Shown here: positions 17,514 to 25,648 of the stretch, piece by piece
Layout of the letters: every line of letters starts with the position of its first letter
How positions within the stretch are numbered: the first letter of the stretch is position 1
Source of the DNA: Winogradskyella forsetii
Lineage (GTDB): Bacteria > Bacteroidota > Bacteroidia > Flavobacteriales > Flavobacteriaceae
Reading direction: 5' to 3'
Length of the DNA: 64,000 nucleotides
Assembly (NCBI RefSeq): GCF_013394595.1
Contig: NZ_CP053348.1
Coordinates: 2,444,001 to 2,508,000 of the forward strand
The notes under the pieces: generated by a model
The model's database searches: none
What the model saw: the letters and a program-made list of their open reading frames with translations, nothing else
Told to the model about the DNA's origin: nothing
Position numbers and translations under genes: made by a program

Positions 17514-18122
17514 CTAATACAATTCCCGTTCTATAAGTTTTCTCAATTCTAAAATTGATATTCCATCCCTTATAATATCGTCAGTATTCCATTGTATAAA
17601 ATCTATAGAGCCAACTTTTGTAATCGTATTAAATTCGCCTAAAATATGATCGAGATAAAGAAAAGCTAATGCTTTAGACTTTTCAGGATTAGCATCTAAA
17701 TTTCTGATATAAATTTCTATATGGACTTTTTCCTGCTCCTCATCAATTTCAGTTCTTATCTTCATATCTGAAATTGGAAATTCTATACCATCAAAATTGA
17801 GTGAAATATCATCGTTTGGTTGTCTAAATTTTTTAACAATCCAATTTTCTAGATTGGGTTTGGCATCAAACAATTGTTGCGTTGGAATTATTCCATCCTT
17901 CATTCCATCTGGTGTAATGATTAGAACCACTTTTTTTTCAGAAAGCGTCATTTCAGGAAAAAGTAATGGATTGTACTTTTTAATTGCTTTTGTTAAACCG
18001 TTATAAATCGAATAATCTTGGAAATCAGAATGAATAAAAGCTTCAAGTTTGGTCTTATTTTTAACGACCCAATTCCAGAAATTTTCTTCTTTAGTTGATT
18101 TCTTGAATAGTGAAAATATCAT
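17514..18122 (-). CDS. Hypothetical cytoplasmic protein
   Basis: 202 residues with no signal peptide or membrane segment. It starts MIFSLFKKSTKEENFWNWV and has mixed alpha/beta composition with segments such as KKVVLIITPDGMKDG and KVHIEIYIRNLD. No catalytic motif is apparent. It is the last gene of the minus-strand series that includes the AAA+ ATPase, 75 bp after the large membrane protein gene. Membership of that operon is likely from spacing and strand, but not proven. Confidence 0.65.
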   Translation of the reverse strand: MIFSLFKKSTKEENFWNWVVKNKTKLEAFIHSDFQDYSIYNGLTKAIKKYNPLLFPEMTLSEKKVVLIITPDGMKDGIIPTQQLFDAKPNLENWIVKKFRQPNDDISLNFDGIEFPISDMKIRTEIDEEQEKVHIEIYIRNLDANPEKSKALAFLYLDHILGEFNTITKVGSIDFIQWNTDDIIRDGISILELRKLIERELY

Positions 18123-18197
18123 TTTAATGTTTTACCTGCTGAATCTAAAATAAGTGATAGGAAAATTTCTGCTTTTAAATAAAATTGTGGCTTCTCA

Positions 18198-19892
18198 TTA
18201 ATTCCCCAAAGCTTTCAAAGAATCCAACTGACGTTGTAATTTTTCTATTTGCTCAGAATTATCTTCAACCTTTGGAATTCGCATTAAAGAATCCATTTGT
18301 TGCTCCATAATGTCTTCATCTTTTGGCGCTTCATTGTAATAATAGCCAATGCCTTCACTAGATCGCCAAGCTTCGTTGAGTTGACTGTACACTTCTTGAT
18401 CCCAAGTGCTCGGATGTTTGACGTCTATCCAAATGACATCTCTGTATTCGCTATCAATCAAGACCAAATCTGGTGTAGCTGAACCATCAAATTGCTGGGC
18501 ATCCGTTGAACTAATAGATGAAATAGTGCCTAAGAAAAACATACGCTTTCTACCTGCAATATTTTTTATATAAGGTCTAAACTCCACTGGTGTACTCGCA
18601 TTCCAGTCGTATTCTTTTCGAGATTCCTTAACTTTTAAAGGCATGGCAGACACACCTGCATACCCTTGTTTTTTGGTCGCATGATCGTAATAATACATTT
18701 TATCGGTGCCGTCTGCGGGTACGAATACACTATAGCTTAAACTGGTGCGCTCGTCACCTACAGGTTCCAGTCCAAACCAATGGTACAAGCCACTATAAGC
18801 GTCTGAATTTGATCCTGAAAAATCAAAATCCGTTACATAAGGCTGTTGGTTCTGATCCTTAGGCATCAGCGGAATTTTTACAGCAGTTTTCATATTCCAT
18901 GGTAAGGGATCGCTAAAACCACCCAGGAATTTCAAAGATTCGGCCTGTAATTGTGATACTTTTTCGGCTAAGGTATTCTGTTTCGTTAAAAATGGATAAT
19001 TCTTAATCTCATCGGGACTCACAAAGGTACCCTTCCCAATTGTGATACGTTCCATATAATCATTTATATCATGCTCTCCACTATCAATGATCATAACACC
19101 ACCAAACGAAGGATATGGAAAAAAGAAGCCTTTCCATTTAATTAAACTAACCACTTCTACCCAATTTCCAGCGTCGTTCTTCATATAAAACGTATCGCTT
19201 GGTTCATAATTAAAGAGCATCCATGGATTGAAACGTTGCACCACTGCATTATACGTGTTTCTGCTAAATTTTAAGGATTCGCCTATGGAAAACGTCACAT
19301 CAATTCTATTTTCATTCGAAAATCTTGGGAATGGTGTGGTACTACTTACTGAAAACACTTCTTCGGTATTATCGCTAATACGTTGCATCACATACTTTTC
19401 ACTTGGCTGAATCGCCATGGTCCATTTATTCTCAGTTCCGATTCTTACCAAATGTGGCAACGACACATCCTTGGTCTCGCCGACGCTTTCGTTGGCCATG
19501 GAAAAAATATTTCTTAATGGTTGAATTCGTTCATTTTGCGTTAATGGCAACTCATTGATTTCAACTTTGTTTAAACTGTTGAAAACATTATAAGTTTTCA
19601 TATAGTCGTACATTTTATAATGCCAACCGATGACATAAAGGATACTAAAGAAGATAATAAGCAAGGCTAAAATCCCTAATCGTGTTCCTGTACTAGCACT
19701 TTTTCTAAATTTTCTTAATCCCAAAATAAGAATCAATAGACTCACTAAAATGATGAAAACATACTTCCGCAGAAATAGCAATAACGGTTGGTAATCGTCC
19801 CTAAAAAAGAACAGTAACACTAATAATAACAATGCGACGAAAATGGTAATTCGTTTTTGTTTGCCTCCTTTGTTCCAGTATGATTTTATCAT
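18198..19892 (-). CDS. Large membrane protein of the AAA+ gene neighbourhood
   Basis: 564 residues. Three transmembrane helices lie near the N-terminus (about 14-30, 40-59 and 70-90), followed by ~430 residues probably outside the cytoplasm, rich in aromatic and beta segments (for example FPYPSFGGVMIIDSGEHD). A short charged helix ends the protein (EQIEKLQRQLDSLKALG). No family is recognised. It lies 91 bp downstream of a second membrane-protein gene, and the gap carries a pair of inverted repeats. Its place in the cluster suggests a membrane partner of the AAA+ machine, which is inference. Confidence 0.75.
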   Translation of the reverse strand: MIKSYWNKGGKQKRITIFVALLLLVLLFFFRDDYQPLLLFLRKYVFIILVSLLILILGLRKFRKSASTGTRLGILALLIIFFSILYVIGWHYKMYDYMKTYNVFNSLNKVEINELPLTQNERIQPLRNIFSMANESVGETKDVSLPHLVRIGTENKWTMAIQPSEKYVMQRISDNTEEVFSVSSTTPFPRFSNENRIDVTFSIGESLKFSRNTYNAVVQRFNPWMLFNYEPSDTFYMKNDAGNWVEVVSLIKWKGFFFPYPSFGGVMIIDSGEHDINDYMERITIGKGTFVSPDEIKNYPFLTKQNTLAEKVSQLQAESLKFLGGFSDPLPWNMKTAVKIPLMPKDQNQQPYVTDFDFSGSNSDAYSGLYHWFGLEPVGDERTSLSYSVFVPADGTDKMYYYDHATKKQGYAGVSAMPLKVKESRKEYDWNASTPVEFRPYIKNIAGRKRMFFLGTISSISSTDAQQFDGSATPDLVLIDSEYRDVIWIDVKHPSTWDQEVYSQLNEAWRSSEGIGYYYNEAPKDEDIMEQQMDSLMRIPKVEDNSEQIEKLQRQLDSLKALGN

Positions 19893-19903
19893 ATTTGATT
19901 TTT

Positions 19904-19976
19904 TGTCATTCTGAACTTGATTCAGAATCTTAAACTTTTTTATTAATTGAGATCCTGAAATAAATTCAGGATGACA
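19904..19976. repeat. Inverted pair of TGTCATTCTGA-type repeats
   Basis: TGTCATTCTGAACTTGATTC (19904 on, continuing to AGAATCT at 19930) and the reverse complement of 19951-19976, TGTCATCCTGAATTTATTTC, are copies of one element in inverted orientation. A third copy lies at 20620-20647. This type of intergenic repeat is common in Bacteroidota genomes. Confidence 0.75.
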
Positions 19977-19983
19977 CTTTGTG

Positions 19984-20526
19984 TCACATCAATCCTTTGT
20001 CCTTCAAACGCTCCCTTGCGCTTTTTTCATTCATTGTCTTTTCTGGCTCGTTTTCAATTTCTTTTTTAGCTTCTTCAACTGCTTTATTGTCCTTGTTCTT
20101 TAAATCTTCTAAAAAGTCCTTTCCTTTTTCAACGACATCATCTAATTTGTCCTCGATAGAACCACTTTGTTCTTCGATGACTTCAGAAGATGAAATGATA
20201 AAACTAGCGATATAGGTTCCTAAAAGCGTACCCACAGCGAAGGATGCAAATGCGGAAACACCATTATAACTATTGAATACAGCAATTGGTGTTAGAAATT
20301 CCACAATTAATGCAGCAACCAAAACTAAGGTTACCACAAAAATAATTCGCGGTAAAAGTGATTGTTTATAAACGAACCCTTTTGGATTATCCGGACTCAT
20401 TTGTAGCTCTTTGCTATTGACCATTTTGTTCAAAAAACGATACAATCCATTTCCGTTGGATTCTCTCCAATAGAGAAAAATTCCGAATAATATGGCTGCT
20501 ATGAATATGACGAGTTCTATTCCCAT
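19984..20526 (-). CDS. Small multi-pass membrane protein of the AAA+ gene neighbourhood
   Basis: 180 residues. Three hydrophobic helices (about 3-19, 60-82 and 90-112) are followed by a highly charged C-terminal tail (about 115-180) rich in E, K and D that is probably a cytoplasmic coil (EDKLDDVVEKGKDFLEDLKN). No family is recognised. It precedes the 564-residue membrane protein on the same strand. Upstream it is followed by a tandem heptamer repeat and the GIY-YIG gene. Confidence 0.7.
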   Translation of the reverse strand: MGIELVIFIAAILFGIFLYWRESNGNGLYRFLNKMVNSKELQMSPDNPKGFVYKQSLLPRIIFVVTLVLVAALIVEFLTPIAVFNSYNGVSAFASFAVGTLLGTYIASFIISSSEVIEEQSGSIEDKLDDVVEKGKDFLEDLKNKDNKAVEEAKKEIENEPEKTMNEKSARERLKDKGLM

Positions 20527-20532
20527 GGTTTA

Positions 20533-20565
20533 AAAAGTTGGAAGTTGGAAGTTGGAAGCACGAAG
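20533..20565. repeat. GTTGGAA heptamer repeat with an 18-bp dispersed match
   Basis: GTTGGAA occurs three times in a row and is followed by GCACGAAG. GAAGTTGGAAGCACGAAG (20548-20565) is the exact reverse complement of 50646-50663. Confidence 0.75.
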
Positions 20566-20619
20566 TTTAAATTCACGTTTAAAAGTCAACTCACAACTTA
20601 ATTTTATAATTTAGTTTTT

Positions 20620-20647
20620 TGTCATTCTGCGCTACGACGCAGAATCC
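20620..20647. repeat. TGTCATTCTG-type dispersed repeat
   Basis: TGTCATTCTGCGCTACGACG then CAGAATCC; same family as the pair at 19904-19976. It abuts the stop codon of the GIY-YIG gene. Confidence 0.65.
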
Positions 20648-20648
20648 A

Positions 20649-20951
20649 TTAATAATTCCAATCTTTGGATAAATCGATCCAATTTATATTAGCCTCTTCT
20701 ATTAAATCGATTTTCCATTGCCTATTCCAGTTTTTTAATTGTTTTTCTCTCTTAATAGCATCGTTAACATATTGAAAAGATTCAAAGTACATCAATTTAT
20801 TTAAATTATATTTAGACGTAAAACCTTCGACAAGTTTGTTTTTATGCTCAATCATTCTTCGTTCTAAATCATTTGTTACACCAATGTATAAAGTTCCATT
20901 TTTCTTATTTGACAATATATAAACATAATATTGGTGGTAATTCCCTTTCAT
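20649..20951 (-). CDS. GIY-YIG nuclease family protein
   Basis: 100 residues, a single intact GIY-YIG domain. YYVYIL and TLYIGVTNDLERRMIEH carry the two motif strands and the catalytic arginine; FQYVNDAIKREKQLKNWNR carries the later conserved Glu/Lys segment. Small stand-alone proteins of this kind (UPF0213/YhbQ-like) are predicted single-domain endonucleases with no known cellular role and often behave as mobile passengers. Here the gene is wedged into the AAA+ cluster with a dispersed repeat on the 3' side and a TCCCGA/TCGGGA hairpin on the 5' side. Its decayed relatives lie at 60275-60745. Confidence 0.92.
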   Translation of the reverse strand: MKGNYHQYYVYILSNKKNGTLYIGVTNDLERRMIEHKNKLVEGFTSKYNLNKLMYFESFQYVNDAIKREKQLKNWNRQWKIDLIEEANINWIDLSKDWNY

Positions 20952-20960
20952 TTTAATAGA

Positions 20961-20989
20961 TTCCGAATTCCCGACATTTCGGGACGGAA
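20961..20989. repeat. TCCCGA/TCGGGA hairpin upstream of the GIY-YIG gene
   Basis: TTCCG...TCCCGA-CATT-TCGGGA-CGGAA is a nested inverted repeat 10 bp upstream of the GIY-YIG start. The TCCCGA/TCGGGA core recurs in both tRNA relics at 60081 and 60521, which also neighbour GIY-YIG sequences. Confidence 0.65.
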
Positions 20990-21020
20990 TTACAGCAATT
21001 ATAAAATTAGTCTAAAAAAC

Positions 21021-22256
21021 TCAAATATTGTTACGAATCCTATCAATTACCCAATCCTTAAAGGAATCCTCCCAAGTTTCGTAACTCTTATAAAACTGCT
21101 CTTTATCATACCAATACAAGAACAACACATCTTTAGGTGCAATGTTGATGAGCAACTTATGAATTAAATCCCGATGCTCTGATGACAACGATGAATGCGG
21201 TTGATGCAAAGCAAAATAAAAAGATTGATCTACGATATCTTCAATTTTATAGGCGTTGCTTCGTTCTAACTTTTCAAGATATATTTCGACGCTCATCACC
21301 TGCTTTCTGGCATTGATGTCAATTTTGTTTAAATAACTTTTGAATAATACCTTATCATTCAAAATGTCTAAAATGGGATGCTCTGTATCTTTTAAGAACT
21401 GTGCTAATTCGTATTTTTTAATTCGGTCATAGTTTGGTGTGTTAATTATGTGTTCCAAATCACACTCTATAATAATATGGTCTTTTAGTTTATCAACTAA
21501 TTCTGGTTGTTCAATATGATAAATCAGCACATCATGAATGGTATCTTTAATCGCTTCTTTATAATGCTCTTTACTTTCGAAAACAACAATCGGTTTAATA
21601 AAATCCCTAAGCAGATACACACCATCGAAAGCTCTGGTAAAGAAAGAACCTGTTGAAAAATGTAGAGGATGTAAACTTAAATCCCTATCTCGTAAATCGC
21701 CATAGGTTTTAGCGGAATCCAATAATTGTTGATGGATACCTTCGTCAATAAAATTATTACCTGTATTAAATTTATCAACTAAGTGTAATTGATCTTTCTG
21801 AATTTTCTCTAAATTGTCTATAAGTCTGAAAGTGATATTGACATTATCATATTTTAAAATATCTAAAGGTTCATAAAACACATCGATATTCTGATCAAAA
21901 TCAATACAAATAGCTGAATCCCTTGTGATATCATTGATTTTTTGTCCATGTGTTCTAAATATGTGTTGCATCATTTCCTTATCAAAAGAATGAAACGGTA
22001 AATACACAGGTTTTCCTTTTTGTAAAGGTGAAATGATGATGCCATGCGGATTCGCATCGCCATGATTTAGGTATTGGGTATTCTTCTTTTCTTCTGCAAT
22101 CTCTGGACTCCAACCTATGCCGTCAATAAAAAAAGAGGTGAGCTTGGTTTCCGTAAAACCTAGAGTTTTTAAACACTTGTTGTAACGCTCAACCAACTTC
22201 CCGCTGATAGGTATGAGTTCACTTCGGTATAAATTTGCTTGTTTTAGTTTTTGCAT
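21021..22256 (-). CDS. Hypothetical protein of the AAA+ gene neighbourhood
   Basis: 411 residues, soluble, no signal peptide. The N-terminal part contains FFIDGIGWSPEIAEE and NPHGIIISPLQKGKPVYLPF; the C-terminal half is helical and rich in D, E, K and I. No catalytic or nucleotide-binding motif was recognised. It lies between the GIY-YIG and nudK genes on the same strand as the AAA+ ATPase, and probably belongs with the ATPase rather than with those two. Family and function unknown. Confidence 0.72.
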   Translation of the reverse strand: MQKLKQANLYRSELIPISGKLVERYNKCLKTLGFTETKLTSFFIDGIGWSPEIAEEKKNTQYLNHGDANPHGIIISPLQKGKPVYLPFHSFDKEMMQHIFRTHGQKINDITRDSAICIDFDQNIDVFYEPLDILKYDNVNITFRLIDNLEKIQKDQLHLVDKFNTGNNFIDEGIHQQLLDSAKTYGDLRDRDLSLHPLHFSTGSFFTRAFDGVYLLRDFIKPIVVFESKEHYKEAIKDTIHDVLIYHIEQPELVDKLKDHIIIECDLEHIINTPNYDRIKKYELAQFLKDTEHPILDILNDKVLFKSYLNKIDINARKQVMSVEIYLEKLERSNAYKIEDIVDQSFYFALHQPHSSLSSEHRDLIHKLLINIAPKDVLFLYWYDKEQFYKSYETWEDSFKDWVIDRIRNNI

Positions 22257-22280
22257 CTTGTTGCCACCTTTCGATTTCGC

Positions 22281-22300
22281 TCAAGATAAACTTCAGCGGT
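22281..22300. repeat. 20-bp dispersed repeat (copy 2)
   Basis: Identical to 5311-5330 (TCAAGATAAACTTCAGCGGT). Confidence 0.7.
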
Positions 22301-22318
22301 AATCTTATTTTTAAATTA

Positions 22319-22335
22319 TTTTGACACGAATTTCA
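22319..22335. repeat. 17-bp direct repeat, left of nudK
   Basis: TTTTGACACGAATTTCA is identical to 22963-22979, 644 bp away on the other side of nudK. Related sequence recurs near 47870-47920. Confidence 0.8.
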
Positions 22336-22386
22336 CTAATTGTTACGTTGAGATTCACAGAGATTCACAGTGAAATTGATGTGCGG

Positions 22387-22980
22387 TTATATCATTAAAA
22401 TTTTATTAATTTGAACATATTGCAATAACATAATTGTTTTTGCATCAATAATGTCGCCTGTTGCAATCATTTCTATCGCTTTTGAAAATTGAAGTTCCAA
22501 TACCTCAATTTCTTCATCTTCACTTTCTACGCCTCCTCCTTTAGCCACTTTCATACTTTCGTCATAGTCGGCAATGAATAAAAACATTTTTTCGGTTAAT
22601 GCGCCTGGTGAGGTATAAGCCTTTAATACTTGCTTGGCATCTTTTATTCTATAACCGACTTCTTCTTCGGTTTCTCTAATAATGGTTTCCAAAGCACTGT
22701 CGTTATTATCAATGGCTCCTGCACAAACTTCTATGGACATCCCTTCTTGGTCATTGACCTCATAAATTGGCATCCTGAATTGTCGCGTTAAGATTACTGT
22801 TCCCTTTTTAGAATTATATAATAAAATTGCAGCACCATTACCACGATTGTAAGACTCTCTCGACAATCGTTTCCATTCGCCATTTTTGAATCGATAATCG
22901 TAATCAATTCTATTTAGTGTTGCCCATTCTTTTGAGAGGGTTGTTTTTTTTATGTTTTTTAGTTTTGACACGAATTTCAT
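22387..22980 (-). CDS. nudK: GDP-mannose pyrophosphatase NudK-like Nudix hydrolase
   Basis: 197 residues. The Nudix box runs from GAIDNND to RETEEEVGY; the catalytic REx2EE core is intact and the first box Glu is Asp here. YNRGNGAAILLYN, SPGALTEKMFLF, GGGVESEDEEIEVLEL and GDIIDAKTIMLLQY match E. coli NudK closely, so cleavage of GDP-mannose (or a related nucleotide sugar) to mannose-1-phosphate and GMP is expected. The start codon and first five codons lie inside a 17-bp dispersed repeat whose second copy flanks the 3' side of the gene. It is placed 48 bp downstream of the AAA+ ATPase gene, to which it has no obvious functional link. Confidence 0.9.
   Translation of the reverse strand: MKFVSKLKNIKKTTLSKEWATLNRIDYDYRFKNGEWKRLSRESYNRGNGAAILLYNSKKGTVILTRQFRMPIYEVNDQEGMSIEVCAGAIDNNDSALETIIRETEEEVGYRIKDAKQVLKAYTSPGALTEKMFLFIADYDESMKVAKGGGVESEDEEIEVLELQFSKAIEMIATGDIIDAKTIMLLQYVQINKILMI
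22963..22979. repeat. 17-bp direct repeat overlapping the nudK start
   Basis: Second copy of TTTTGACACGAATTTCA; read on the minus strand it supplies most of codons 1-6 of nudK. Confidence 0.8.
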
Positions 22981-23028
22981 GGATTTTCACGAATTATTTT
23001 TAAATCTAAAATCTTCAATCGTAAACCT

Positions 23029-24990
23029 TCAATCTTTTTTCCCAAACTGTTCTCTAGCCTCAGTTTCAATATTCAACTGATTCACTCTAGCATCTACTTT
23101 ACGTTTAAAGTCTGTATCTGCGATGGTTGCTACATTATCTAAATAACGAATAACTTCTTGTCTTCTAATATCTGAAAAATTTAAACCTTTCATGTTCGAT
23201 TTCATTAATTCTTGAAGCATATGAAACTTGGTTTCGTAATCCTTTTTGAAATATAGTTCAGGATTCTCAAACCAGTCTTTTTCCAAATCGAAATCGGTCA
23301 GTCTTAATGAAATTGCAGATTGAATATTACGCACATCCCTTGAGGAGAAAAATGGAAATATCTTCTGAATCTCTTTATATAAGGCTGCATAGAACATGTG
23401 ATCATTAGTTTCATGAAGCTTTTCAACTTTATCAAAAGTTTCATGTACACGTTCTTCAGAAGGCTTTTCAACCAAATTGAGAATATCTCCCATGCTCTTT
23501 GCCAAACCTTGATCAGACAAGTATTTATAGGTTTCAGGATCGTCCATATTTACAAAATCTGGCATGGTATTTTGTAATTTTCGCCACCAAATGTAATCTT
23601 GATCTACGAAATCGTGCTCAGTTCGTGCGCCATCAATTTTAAATCGACCTTGAACACGCGAGATGACCGCTTTATCTAACATTTCAGGTAAATTGGTAAA
23701 TAAGCCTATTGAACTGTTCCCGTAATTCACGGCATACGCGCCTTCTGTATATCTTAAAAATACGCCAATCACTTCTTTGACACCAGCGGACACACCTTGT
23801 GCTGTTCGTTCTTGAAGGTTATTTTCGGCATCATCTATTGGTGCAAATATCAATTTGGTAGGATCTTGCAAAGGTTTCATCCATTCCACCATTTTTTCGG
23901 CAGAACCACCTTGAAATGTAGATATTAACGTATCTGGCATGGGATGGAACAAAAAGGGAATATCCAAATTATCGGAATGTTCTTTGAGTCTGGTTGCAAT
24001 AGCTGCTATCAACATACTTTTACCGGTTCCTGGAATACCATAACCCATAAATACTGGCATAAAACCACCTAATTCCTGAAACGGATTTTTCTGGGCTTCA
24101 AAATCGTAGCTCAACATACGTTCCGTTAAACGACGTGCAAAATGCTTGGCATCTCGATTTCCTACAATTTGTTCGAATTGAATTTTGTTGAATTCGATAC
24201 TTTTAGCTGTACCTTGAAATACGTTTTCCCAACCAGAAACTGCGAAGTCTGAGTTTTCTAACTTATAAGTTCTATCTACAATGGTTTCCGTGTATTCTAA
24301 ACTGCTTTTACGTAATTGAATTTCATCAATCAAAGCTTCAAAATAAACCACCGTAAAATCTATGACATCTTTATCGGATTTGATGATTTCAGGATGGCCT
24401 AAATATTTGTCATAATAAAACAACTGACACGAAACTCCTTTTAAAGGTGTCATAAACGAAACCTCTGGAATGCCAGCAAATTTCTGTTTCATAACCGATA
24501 AATCATCTGAAGCATGTGGTTTTAAATCGTGTAAAACTTTATATGCCGTGGCGAATAACATAAACGCCGTCGCTGTGTGCATTTTGCTCTCGTATTCACG
24601 TTTTCCAGAGCTATCCAAAGCCGATTTATTTTCGCTTAAACTCGATAAACCAGAAGCATCATAATAAGAATCCTTAATCCAAATACCTAAGGTTAAGCCT
24701 TCTTGAACAGCAAACAGCGTGTGATTTAATTTTACAGGAAGTGCAACCGATTCTGGCAATAACCGTTTCTTTAAAGCTAAAATGGTCTTTGAAACCGAAG
24801 TGACATTAACATTACTTCCATTATTCGCTCTAGACAAATACAGTAATATAGATTCGTCCTTGGCATCATTATCTTTATTTTTTGCGCGTTGGCTTTGTTC
24901 CCATTGTATGGATTTTAGATAGGACGTTGCTTCATCGCGAAGCATATCTAGTTCGTTTTGTTTTATGGGGAATGTTGAGTTGTGTTCCAT
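23029..24990 (-). CDS. AAA+ family ATPase
   Basis: 653 residues. A ~270-residue N-terminal region of unknown fold is followed by one AAA+ module: Walker A GIPGTGKS (318-325), Walker B IFAPIDDAEN (381-390), a polar segment YGNSSIGLFTNL (sensor 1 region) and SRVQGRF (444-450) with R445/R449 as arginine-finger candidates. The C-terminal ~200 residues are helical. AAA+ proteins of this type form ring ATPases that remodel proteins or complexes. It is the only recognisable enzyme in the minus-strand series 17514-28189, together with two membrane proteins, two unknowns and a long coiled-coil protein. The target is unknown. Confidence 0.9.
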   Translation of the reverse strand: MEHNSTFPIKQNELDMLRDEATSYLKSIQWEQSQRAKNKDNDAKDESILLYLSRANNGSNVNVTSVSKTILALKKRLLPESVALPVKLNHTLFAVQEGLTLGIWIKDSYYDASGLSSLSENKSALDSSGKREYESKMHTATAFMLFATAYKVLHDLKPHASDDLSVMKQKFAGIPEVSFMTPLKGVSCQLFYYDKYLGHPEIIKSDKDVIDFTVVYFEALIDEIQLRKSSLEYTETIVDRTYKLENSDFAVSGWENVFQGTAKSIEFNKIQFEQIVGNRDAKHFARRLTERMLSYDFEAQKNPFQELGGFMPVFMGYGIPGTGKSMLIAAIATRLKEHSDNLDIPFLFHPMPDTLISTFQGGSAEKMVEWMKPLQDPTKLIFAPIDDAENNLQERTAQGVSAGVKEVIGVFLRYTEGAYAVNYGNSSIGLFTNLPEMLDKAVISRVQGRFKIDGARTEHDFVDQDYIWWRKLQNTMPDFVNMDDPETYKYLSDQGLAKSMGDILNLVEKPSEERVHETFDKVEKLHETNDHMFYAALYKEIQKIFPFFSSRDVRNIQSAISLRLTDFDLEKDWFENPELYFKKDYETKFHMLQELMKSNMKGLNFSDIRRQEVIRYLDNVATIADTDFKRKVDARVNQLNIETEAREQFGKKD

Positions 24991-24998
24991 TTTTAAGT

Positions 24999-25126
24999 TT
25001 TCAGTTGGCAGTCTTCAGTCCGCAGTTCTTACTGTTGTGGCTTATTGTTGCTTTTAAATTAGTCTTGAGTCATAAGTATGCAGTCTTCAGTACTTACTGT
25101 TGTGATTTACTGTTACTTTTAATTTG
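24999..25126. repeat. CAGT-rich repeat, two tandem-like copies
   Basis: CAGTCTTCAGT followed by a C/ACTGTTGTG-type segment occurs twice (about 25010 and 25081), each ending in a TTTTAAT-like tract. Related CAGT-rich stretches lie at 25501, 25621, 26692, 26801 and 32640. Confidence 0.65.
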
Positions 25127-25134
25127 TTTATCTT

Positions 25135-25497
25135 TTACAATCCGAATTTATTGGGATTTTTCATCATATAATTGATGAGTTTACCTATTTCTTCACTTTT
25201 ATATTGTAATTCTTGTCTCTTTTCTCCTGAAATATATTCACATGCTAGAGCAAAATCTAACCATAGCTGTTTTTCTGAATTTTCACTATCAGCATCAGAT
25301 AATTTGCTTTTAAAATGCTTTTCGTATTGTCTTTTCCTATAACCTTCTGCGATATTTGAACAAACCGACCTACTAGACCTCACTATTTGCGATGTTAAGC
25401 CAAACATTTCAGATTTAGGAAACTCTTTAGACAATTGAAAAATTTCCATTGCCAAATCGAATCCTTTTTGATAAGCCAATAATGTTTTGAAACTCAT
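25135..25497 (-). CDS. Four-helix bundle protein (23S rRNA intervening-sequence protein family)
   Basis: 120 residues, all helical. FKTLLAYQKGFDLAMEIFQL, FPKSEMFGLTSQIVRSSRSV and SNIAEGYRKR match the IVP/'S23' family (PF05635), first noticed as ORFs inside 23S rRNA intervening sequences and also found as free genes in Bacteroidota. The function is unknown; a role in mobile sequence biology or RNA binding has been suggested. It sits between the AAA+ gene and its likely partner at 25649, with CAGT-rich repeats on both sides, and so looks like a passenger. Confidence 0.88.
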   Translation of the reverse strand: MSFKTLLAYQKGFDLAMEIFQLSKEFPKSEMFGLTSQIVRSSRSVCSNIAEGYRKRQYEKHFKSKLSDADSENSEKQLWLDFALACEYISGEKRQELQYKSEEIGKLINYMMKNPNKFGL

Positions 25498-25500
25498 TGT

Positions 25501-25535
25501 TTAGTTTTCAGTTTTCAGTACACAGTCTTCAGTAA
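25501..25535. repeat. CAGT-rich repeat upstream of the four-helix bundle gene
   Basis: TTTTCAGTTTTCAGTACACA followed by GTCTTCAGT; same family as 24999-25126. Confidence 0.55.
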
Positions 25536-25620
25536 AAACATTTACGAACTTGCTTTTATTTTTTATTCTAATAATTCTTTCAAACTAATATTACTATTGT
25601 TAAATATTACCTTCTGCAAC

Positions 25621-25648
25621 TGCCAACTGTGGACTGCGCACTGAGGAC
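25621..25648. repeat. CAGT-rich repeat, inverted copy
   Basis: TGCCAACTGTGGACTGCGCA then CTGAGGAC; reverse complement of the CAGT family. It abuts the stop codon of the gene at 25649. Confidence 0.55.
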
